Part shown: positions 22,381-27,314 of the stretch, piece after piece | Numbering within the stretch: position 1 is the stretch's first letter | Layout of the letters: every line of letters begins with the position of its first letter | From: a virus | Strand: one strand, 5' to 3' | IMG/VR virus record: IMGVR_UViG_3300044635_001885 | Span: 1 to 27,314 of that record | DNA length: 27,314 nt | Position numbers and translations under genes: made by a program | Notes under the pieces: model-generated | Told to the model about the DNA's origin: nothing | Database searches by the model: none | The model's input: the letters and a program-made list of their open reading frames with translations, nothing else

Positions 22381-24083
22381 GCTGGTTGCTCTTCGTACTC
22401 GGACACAAGATTGTTGATCGTGCTTTCCTTGAGTCCAAGCGACCCCAGGAACACTCTCGCTCGAGACGTCGTCCAGATTCCTTCCTCGATCTTACCGAGG
22501 GTGTCCTCGATCGCTCGCCAGTTGCGGGTGAGTTGCAAACGGGACATGTTCGCAAATTCCCCGGTTGGAGCGGGTTGGCTAGGATCTGGCTCGGCAGCGC
22601 CTGTACTTTGGGCCGCAGCTCCGGGCGCACCAGAAGCACTAGGAGCACCAGGTGCGGCGCCTGCAGGAGCGGGTGGCCTGTCAGGATTTACCCAGCCTTC
22701 CTCGACGAGCTGCTGCGCGTGAGCTTCGGGGTCGATGTTCTGCTCGATTAGGTATTGTTGACGAGTCTTAAGACCGGCCCGGATCAGTTCGATGTTGACG
22801 TCTGCGATTTCCGCAGGATTCACATCTCGCTGTGGTGGCCATCGCCAAACCTTGGGAATCTCATCGGTCGGTTCGATCGCTGGCAAGTAGCCGTCCATAA
22901 GCAAGGCTTCATCGAGCCACCAACCGAAGATCCGGTCGAGGGCTTCGATTTCCCACCACTGGGATCGCTCAATGGCAACTGATTCGTGATAGGTCTGGTG
23001 GTCCAACCGGCCTGAGGAATAGTTGTACCCGCTTGAATCCGCGAGGACTTTGTTTTTAGGCATGTGTACGCAACGTGCAATCTCGCCAAGGATCGCATTG
23101 CGGAATTCGGTATAGGTCGTCACTGGTTGCTTCGGATCGAACTGGACCATCTCCCAGCCTTTGGGCAGGCTTGTCATCAGTCCTCGATCGATCTGCACGA
23201 AGTCAAACGGGTCGATGTCGTCAATCCCGTCGGACGCAGAATCGAAGGCATTGGACTGAGTCTTGAGAATCGCCGAGAAGTCCGCAGCATTTTCGGCAGC
23301 AGTGATCACCGCCAGGGTGTATCGACGCAGCATGGCGAACAGCGGCAAGGCAGGTGTCAGCTCGGGAATTCCGCGCATCTGTCCAGGTCGCTCGGCGCGG
23401 AATAGGTGGATAATGTCGTCGGGGTCGACATCCTCTTTTTCGAATGCATCCAGCGGCCATCGGTCGCCAGGGTGTCCTTTAAGGATGTGGTAGACCGTTG
23501 GATTTCCAAAGTCGTCGAACTCAATACCGTCTACTTTGTTTGGCAGTCCGTCGGCGAAGTAAGGCGTCGCAAGTTGGTCGCACTCGATGACTCGTAGATC
23601 CAGCTTTACATCGTTCTTTGATCGCGGGTTGTTGCCTTTGAGTATGACGGTCTCACCATCGATAACCTTAGCGATCCGGGCAGTGCGAAGCTTGCTCGCC
23701 AGCCGCACGTCCTTTGCCCATTTGCGCCACTTTGCCTCGATCATGCGAGAGGCAGTAGTGTCAGGGAGCATCACCTGTAGACTTGGCCCGGTCGAGATGC
23801 AATCGTTGGCCAGGGTCAGAACTACCCCCTTCGCGAAGCTATTGTTTTCCATGCATTCGTAGCGAGATCGCTCGCGCAGTGTCTTGCGCACCGAGACCGA
23901 GTTGGCCGCAGCAGCGGAGAGATTGTCGGCGTATCGCCAGTGCTTCGATGTCTCTGCGGTGTTGGCCGCAGCATCGTAAGAGGCCGACAGCGAGTCCATT
24001 CGCTTGGCTCGATCCTGGACCCGACGAGCGGCAGCCAGGGCCTTGGTGTCGATCGGCTTTCCGTATTGATCTAGCAGCATCAT
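22377..24083 (-). CDS. Portal protein, lambda gpB type
   Basis: The dodecameric portal forms the DNA channel at one capsid vertex. The 568-residue product has the family pattern: E-N-N-S-F-A-K-G-V-V near the N-terminus, I-P-E-L-T-P-A-L-P-L-F-A-M-L-R-R-Y-T in the middle, then A-E-N-A-A-D, P-K-G-W-E-M-V-Q-F-D-P-K-Q-P and S-S-G-Y-N-Y-S-S-G-R-L. The C-terminus carries an extra Pro/Ala/Gly-rich stretch (about residues 470-515) and a helical tail, longer than in lambda. ATG ATG at 24083/24080 gives two possible starts. gpW-like gene upstream and protease/capsid downstream complete a lambda-like head module. Confidence 0.92.
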   Translation of the reverse strand: MMLLDQYGKPIDTKALAAARRVQDRAKRMDSLSASYDAAANTAETSKHWRYADNLSAAAANSVSVRKTLRERSRYECMENNSFAKGVVLTLANDCISTGPSLQVMLPDTTASRMIEAKWRKWAKDVRLASKLRTARIAKVIDGETVILKGNNPRSKNDVKLDLRVIECDQLATPYFADGLPNKVDGIEFDDFGNPTVYHILKGHPGDRWPLDAFEKEDVDPDDIIHLFRAERPGQMRGIPELTPALPLFAMLRRYTLAVITAAENAADFSAILKTQSNAFDSASDGIDDIDPFDFVQIDRGLMTSLPKGWEMVQFDPKQPVTTYTEFRNAILGEIARCVHMPKNKVLADSSGYNYSSGRLDHQTYHESVAIERSQWWEIEALDRIFGWWLDEALLMDGYLPAIEPTDEIPKVWRWPPQRDVNPAEIADVNIELIRAGLKTRQQYLIEQNIDPEAHAQQLVEEGWVNPDRPPAPAGAAPGAPSASGAPGAAAQSTGAAEPDPSQPAPTGEFANMSRLQLTRNWRAIEDTLGKIEEGIWTTSRARVFLGSLGLKESTINNLVSEYEEQPA

Positions 24084-24087
24084 AAGA

Positions 24088-24282
24088 CTAGCTCTTTGGC
24101 TGAGGATTCATGAACAGAAAGAAAACCACGGCCCCACCGAGGATGAGAGTGGCCATCGAATTGAAGATCAGGCCAGCTAGCAGGAGGAACCAGCCAGCCC
24201 CAAAAAACAGATGGCGCGACGAGGCCGTGGTAAGGGCTCGAAGGATCGATGTTATCAGTACGGTGACCCAGCCAGGCATCAT
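24088..24282 (-). CDS. 64-residue two-helix membrane protein
   Basis: Two hydrophobic segments (about residues 28-40 and 44-57: F-F-G-A-G-W-F-L-L-L-A-G-L-I-F and M-A-T-L-I-L-G-G-A-V-V-F-F-L-F) flank a short turn, and the N-terminal segment is amphipathic. The start overlaps the gpW-like stop (ATGA). The size and topology would suit a holin, though a structural head gene context is odd for lysis. Function not established. Confidence 0.65.
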   Translation of the reverse strand: MMPGWVTVLITSILRALTTASSRHLFFGAGWFLLLAGLIFNSMATLILGGAVVFFLFMNPQPKS

Positions 24283-24488
24283 TGCCCCCTTGCCGACCCA
24301 GGAATCATCTTGGCGAACAGGACACCGCGTCGTGGCTTGGAGGCGTTCTGATTGCTGGCCAGTTCCTCACGAGCCTCCCGCATGTCGGCCATGCTGCGAT
24401 TCGTCACGGTCACGCCGTCAGCCGAGACGCTCTGTGGGGCGGCGGCAGCGTCGGCGATCTGTTGATCAGTGATTGCTGGAGTGGTCAT
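24279..24488 (-). CDS. gpW-like head-tail joining protein candidate
   Basis: Just upstream of the portal, as in lambda (W then B). The 69-residue protein has S-V-S-A-D-G-V-T-V-T-N-R-S-M-A-D-M-R-E-A-R-E-E-L: a beta hairpin followed by a helix, as expected for gpW, which fills the portal vertex. The remainder is basic (K-P-R-R-G). Four-base overlaps (ATGA) on both sides. The assignment rests on position plus this short pattern. Confidence 0.6.
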   Translation of the reverse strand: MTTPAITDQQIADAAAAPQSVSADGVTVTNRSMADMREAREELASNQNASKPRRGVLFAKMIPGSARGQ

Positions 24489-24760
24489 TTGGTTTTCTTG
24501 CTGGAGGCCTGGAGGGATGCGAGTCGATCGAGAGCTGCGGCGCGGCGGCGGTCGGCTTCGTCTTGTCGGATCACCGAGACGATCTCGGCGATCTCGGACT
24601 CAAGGACGGAATCGCGATCGGTCGCCACCGCACCAGAGGGGGCCAGTGCGGTAAAGATCGAGGGCTGCGAGACGGCTCCCTTTGGTGGTCGCTTGGGGTT
24701 CCACCAAATTGCAGCCAGGAGCAGAAAGACAAGCACGATGAGAAGAAAGAACAGGGTCAT
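24485..24760 (-). CDS. 91-residue single-pass membrane protein
   Basis: Starting at 24760, where the ATG overlaps the preceding stop (ATGA), the protein opens with a strong membrane helix (T-L-F-F-L-L-I-V-L-V-F-L-L-L-A-A-I), then a basic/Pro patch and a cytosolic-looking helical tail rich in Glu, Asp, Arg and Ala. No family recognised. Part of the membrane-protein cluster that begins the late operon. Confidence 0.7.
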   Translation of the reverse strand: MTLFFLLIVLVFLLLAAIWWNPKRPPKGAVSQPSIFTALAPSGAVATDRDSVLESEIAEIVSVIRQDEADRRRAAALDRLASLQASSKKTK

Positions 24761-25743
24761 GAGCGGATTACCTTGAGTGCGACTACGAACAGAAGAACTA
24801 GGAAAGCGATCGCACAGAGGCCTGCGAGGATTGCTTCGCCGGGATTCCAGATCCAATACAGGAGGGATTGGATTGGGTCTTGGTCTTTGGGTCGCAGATT
24901 GGGGAAAAGCTTTTCTCGCTCCGGATTCAGGAGAGGCACGCGGCTAGGTGGGCAATTGCCGTCAGGACAAGCCGGATCAAACTCTTGAGCCATCGGAGGG
25001 CTAGGGTCTTGAGCTGGTTGAGTAGCTTGCTGTTGAATCTGCGTTGATTCTTTGAGGGCTGCATACAGGCCGGACGCAGACGAGGGGAGCGACGAGGATC
25101 CCGCAACGTAGACATGTCCGCCACGGGCATCGGTGAAAACGACCGCCGGAAATTGGTCGGTGGGTACAACGCCACCAAACCGTTCTCTGTACAGCGGATT
25201 GTCTTTGGTGTAGGCCTGGAAATTGACGTTCTTGCGCAGGTCGGACAACTGCGGATCACGATTGACCCAGTCGAGCAATCTCTGTGACGCCTGGTCCGTG
25301 CCAACGAAGATCGCCAGCGAGTACTTATTGGCCCAAGGCGTGGAAGTGACTGTGACCTGGCTCCTTGCTGGCTGCGAGGGCGAAGCTCCGGCCTGCGCGA
25401 ACGGCAGCAAGTACACTGGATTGCGAGTGAATCCAGGCGTCTTGATCTGATCGCAAGGTGGACAGTAGACGTCTTGTCGCTTGATTTCCCGAGCTGCACT
25501 CTCGTTGACTGGGACGCTGTTGAGCGGTGCGTTTCGCAGCTCGTCGTAGCTCACTCCCCCGGGTGCAAAAGATCGCTCGACTGGTTGATCGATCCCGAGG
25601 GATTGTTCAATTCGCGGAGCAACTCGCTGGCCCACGACAACGCACAGAGCGCTAAACAGAGCCAGAGCCACCAAACCGAACGAAAGCACGATTTTGACAC
25701 GTTGTCCCCCACCAGGGCATTCTTGGCAACTTACCATTTCCAT
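24757..25743 (-). CDS. Membrane-anchored thioredoxin-like protein, 328 aa
   Basis: One membrane helix lies near the N-terminus (about residues 17-38) and a second at the C-terminus (about 305-325). Between them a thioredoxin-like domain (about 138-235) is suggested by Y-S-L-A-I-F-V-G-T-D, the helix A-S-Q-R-L-L-D-W-V, and the likely cis-Pro in D-Q-F-P-A-V-V-F-T-D (P199). A separate C-P-P-C motif (94-97) and an N-terminal C-Q-E-C (6-9) could be redox or zinc sites, although the C-P-P-C is outside the expected active-site place. Overlaps its upstream neighbour by 13 bases. It may act on disulfides at the membrane; substrate unknown. Confidence 0.65.
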   Translation of the reverse strand: MEMVSCQECPGGGQRVKIVLSFGLVALALFSALCVVVGQRVAPRIEQSLGIDQPVERSFAPGGVSYDELRNAPLNSVPVNESAAREIKRQDVYCPPCDQIKTPGFTRNPVYLLPFAQAGASPSQPARSQVTVTSTPWANKYSLAIFVGTDQASQRLLDWVNRDPQLSDLRKNVNFQAYTKDNPLYRERFGGVVPTDQFPAVVFTDARGGHVYVAGSSSLPSSASGLYAALKESTQIQQQATQPAQDPSPPMAQEFDPACPDGNCPPSRVPLLNPEREKLFPNLRPKDQDPIQSLLYWIWNPGEAILAGLCAIAFLVLLFVVALKVIRS

Positions 25744-26345
25744 TGATCCTCGACCGCTTTGTACGACTGAAAAACAGGAGGGCTCGGAGGGTCATACAGC
25801 GTGGTCAGCGCGAAACCTCCGTAGCCAGCCCAAGCCTTGTGAAACTGCGATCGCTCGACGAACTCATAACGATCGGTCTGGTTGTTGTCCAAGATGCAAG
25901 CGTAAACCTTGCCGTCAGTCCCCTTGGCCCACCCGACGAAGGTGCAGCAGTGCGACGGCTTCCACCAGAGAAGAGCTCCACGCCGAGCGTTGTGCGCATC
26001 GTCGAGCAGTTGGAGGTTGGCTCGTTCGGTGTAGGCATAAGGGATTTTTGCTGCATCGAGTCGCCGTCTAAGCTGGTCGGTCCACTCACCGCCCGAGTAC
26101 TGCGATCGCCACCACTTGGCCAGCTCGATTTTGTTCTGCCAATGGAGCATCGAGGACAGCGAGGCATGAACGCAGCTCCCCTCGTTGGCTCGACTCAGCC
26201 AGTTTTTCTGGCGGAGTGACATCGGTGGGTTGATCGCCGGGGTTTCTGCCCTCGGAGCAGGGAGCGAAACATAAGACGGAGCAGGGGCGCACCCCATGGC
26301 CAGAAGCAGCCAAAGCAAAATGACGGTCACATGATTCTTCGCCAT
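25731..26345 (-). CDS. Lipoprotein with C39/papain-like cysteine peptidase domain
   Basis: I start at 26345 because the N-terminus is then a textbook lipoprotein signal (residues 1-18) with L-A-M-G-C lipobox, Cys19 being the lipidated residue. The mature part has G-S-C-V-H-A-S (Cys58), P-S-H-C-C-T-F-V (His132) and L-D-N-N (153-155), in the Cys-His-Asp/Asn order of C39-like peptidases. I recall similar proteins from planctomycetes. It leads the late operon, so it may be an envelope enzyme for entry, exclusion or lysis. An in-frame start at 26390 exists and would spoil the signal peptide. Confidence 0.7.
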   Translation of the reverse strand: MAKNHVTVILLWLLLAMGCAPAPSYVSLPAPRAETPAINPPMSLRQKNWLSRANEGSCVHASLSSMLHWQNKIELAKWWRSQYSGGEWTDQLRRRLDAAKIPYAYTERANLQLLDDAHNARRGALLWWKPSHCCTFVGWAKGTDGKVYACILDNNQTDRYEFVERSQFHKAWAGYGGFALTTLYDPPSPPVFQSYKAVEDQWKW

Positions 26346-26663
26346 GTTTGAGACAATTGAGTAGTAGGTCCGAGCAGATAACAGGACCACCGTACCGCAA
26401 AAGCCTCAAAAATCGCCAAACGGAGGTTACAAAAAGAAAGTGTGTCTAATCTCCCGATTGTTCCCATTGGAGGCGGGAAGGGGGGACCTCTGAGAGGGAC
26501 CCGCGAAATTTTGGGCTCAAAACTTTTTTGCGCTCAAATCCCCGAAAACTTTTCGGGCCCGCGCAGAAAAACGCTATAAAGCCTGGAGATTCAGCAGATT
26601 TGGATTATCGCCGGCGGCGCTTGGGTGCATCGATTTGTTAATCGTCCGCCTCGAGCGCAGGCC
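26346..26663. other. 318-bp gene-free region, possible packaging (cos) or control region
   Basis: No convincing gene in either strand. It contains a G/C-run block at about 26471-26510 (gcgggaaggggggacctctg, then agagggacccgcgaaatttt) followed by A/T-rich sequence and two nested inverted repeats near 26524-26571. G-run/C-run blocks of this kind followed by aaatttt occur near packaging starts of lambda-like phages, and the region sits at the beginning of the late operon, but no terminase small subunit borders it. The role is inference. Confidence 0.35.
26541..26557. repeat. 17-bp palindrome with outer arms
   Basis: cccgaaaacttttcggg is a perfect inverted repeat around a central c. It is enclosed by outer arms ttttttgcgc (26524-26533) and gcgcagaaaaa (26561-26571), so the whole can fold into a long cruciform or two-step hairpin. 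There is no poly-T tail next to the inner stem; a protein site is as likely as a terminator. Confidence 0.6.
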
Positions 26664-26882
26664 CTAGAACCACTGCTGGTCTTTCCTGTACCCGCTTCCG
26701 TTGCAGTTCGGGCACGTTCCAGGGCCGTCGTCATCCCAGCCGTATCTACCTGACTCCCCGGCCACTGAGTCGACAACCCCTTCGCCAGCGCAGCTTAAGC
26801 AAGGTGGCTCGGGACCGTCGTCATAGCTCAGGTCCTCCAGGTCAGAATCGGCAACAGGTTGTTGATCGATTGGTTGGGTCAT
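26664..26882 (-). CDS. Small DnaJ-type zinc-binding protein, 72 aa
   Basis: Two C-x-x-C-x-G-x-G-like motifs (C-L-S-C-A-G-E-G and C-P-N-C-N-G-S-G-Y) are separated by about 29 residues, as in half of a DnaJ cysteine-rich zinc domain. The N-terminus is acidic. An aagagg sequence precedes the ATG, and the gene begins three bases after its upstream neighbour's stop. Such small proteins occur in phages; function unknown. Confidence 0.8.
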   Translation of the reverse strand: MTQPIDQQPVADSDLEDLSYDDGPEPPCLSCAGEGVVDSVAGESGRYGWDDDGPGTCPNCNGSGYRKDQQWF

Positions 26883-26884
26883 GG

Positions 26885-27124
26885 TTAAGCCTCTTGCTTT
26901 AAAAACTGCGACGCATGCAAAACCGCTTCAACGCAGGCTTGGCAGGTTACGGCTCGCCTAGTTCCGTAGACAATCCCCGTATCCGCATCGTCTGCTAATC
27001 CACACATTGTTGCGTAGGTGTCCGGACCGTGGATGCAAACCTTGCTTTCGATAGGGTCAATCACCCGCATGCTTGGAGGGATCGATAGCTTTTCCAGTCC
27101 TTCAATTTTCTTGCCTTTAGTCAT
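26885..27124 (-). CDS. Small probable zinc-finger protein, 79 aa
   Basis: The C-terminal half holds V-C-I-H-G-P-D-T-Y-A-T-M-C-G and V-T-C-Q-A-C-V-E, giving four cysteines and a His in the spacing of small phage zinc-finger proteins. Preceded by a strong purine box (agaagaggaa) six bases before the ATG. It is the first gene downstream of the right-end control region and is probably transcribed with the 72-residue gene; whether the transcript continues into the late operon is uncertain. Confidence 0.8.
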   Translation of the reverse strand: MTKGKKIEGLEKLSIPPSMRVIDPIESKVCIHGPDTYATMCGLADDADTGIVYGTRRAVTCQACVEAVLHASQFLKQEA

Positions 27125-27206
27125 TTGTTCCTCTTCTCGTTGTAGCTGCGTACCAAGCGCCGTACTGTCTCGGCAAACCGACTAAAAAACCAAGCTTTTA
27201 CATTCT

Positions 27207-27235
27207 ATGTTAGACCCCTTGCAGGGGTACTTAAA
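27207..27235 (-). promoter_or_regulatory. Candidate promoter with operator-like inverted repeat in its spacer
   Basis: On the minus strand TTTAAG (27235-27230) and TAACAT (27212-27207) are separated by 17 bases. The spacer contains the inverted repeat acccct-tgc-aggggt (27214-27228, plus-strand reading), so a repressor or a twisting activator bound there would control it. The hexamers are only 3/6 and 4/6 matches to the sigma-70 consensus. It is the best promoter candidate for the rightmost minus-strand genes. Confidence 0.4.
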
Positions 27236-27243
27236 CACTTCAT

Positions 27244-27269
27244 AAACCCTGGTTTTCCAGGGTTTTTTT
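27244..27269 (+). terminator. Rho-independent terminator, plus direction
   Basis: Arms aaaccctgg (27244-27252) and ccagggttt (27257-27265) with a tttt loop, followed by more T residues, form a strong intrinsic terminator for plus-strand transcription. There is no plus-strand gene just before it, so it may end a short RNA or shield the control region. Confidence 0.75.
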
Positions 27270-27280
27270 ACGTACCGAGA

Positions 27281-27314
27281 CACGCTCGGACACGCTCGAA
27301 CACGCTCGGACCCG
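27281..27314. repeat. 10-bp tandem repeats at the window edge
   Basis: cacgctcgga occurs three times in a row (27281, 27291, 27301; the second copy has one change) and is then cut by the window end after cccg. These could be iterons, repressor or terminase-binding sites; the array may continue beyond the window. Confidence 0.7.

Noticed and set aside
24088-24282. Confident holin assignment
   Set aside because: Topology fits, but no endolysin was recognised and the gene is interlocked with head genes.

Overview
The window reads as one continuous piece of a tailed-phage (siphovirus-like) genome or prophage, most likely from a planctomycete host. The host inference rests mainly on the tyrosine recombinase at 21337-22380, whose C-terminal box has W-I-G-N-S before the catalytic Tyr. 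I recall that G-N-S form as typical of planctomycete recombinases, which replace the usual G-H-S/T. Two softer signs are the scarcity of strong Shine-Dalgarno sequences and a C39-like lipoprotein that resembles planctomycete families. I see no rRNA, tRNA, CRISPR array or transposase.

Layout. (1) Bases 2-2636 carry a plus-strand operon of small early/accessory genes: a DUF4406-DUF6378-like protein cut by the window edge, a 29-residue and a 54-residue membrane peptide in tight start/stop overlaps, a coiled-coil protein, an HNH endonuclease, and two unknown proteins sharing an odd repeat. (2) Bases 2598-26345 carry one long minus-strand late operon. Read in its direction (right to left) it has a C39-like lipoprotein, a thioredoxin-like membrane protein, small membrane proteins, a gpW-like connector, a lambda-type portal, a tyrosine recombinase, a fused prohead protease/major capsid protein, a terminator-like hairpin, capsid accessory proteins, head-closure and tail-terminator candidates, the tail tube, a tail chaperone with a probable -1 frameshift product, several virion/tail proteins (one LamG-like with 22-residue repeats), the tape measure, more tail proteins, a cysteine-rich protein, a glycosyltransferase, an SNase-like protein, a zinc ribbon, and finally the gpA-type terminase large subunit. 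(3) Bases 26346-27314 hold a gene-free region with palindromes (possible packaging/cos region), two small zinc-binding proteins, and a control region with a candidate promoter containing an operator-like inverted repeat, a terminator and 10-bp tandem repeats.

The genes make a lambda-like morphogenesis set (terminase gpA type, gpW-like, portal_2 type), but with the terminase moved to the far 3' end of the late operon and a recombinase wedged between portal and capsid. At least nine late junctions are 1-4 base overlaps (ATGA, GTGA, TGATG, TAATG), including the portal/recombinase one, so the recombinase is built into the operon and is not a loose insertion.

The most unusual structure lies where the two operons converge (2118-2870). 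A 32-bp sequence that encodes the last residues of the terminase recurs twice upstream inside the plus-strand genes, and the plus-strand gene also carries an inverted, 33/37-identical copy of the terminase nuclease-motif DNA read in the same codon frame. This looks like local copying of terminase sequence into convergent genes.
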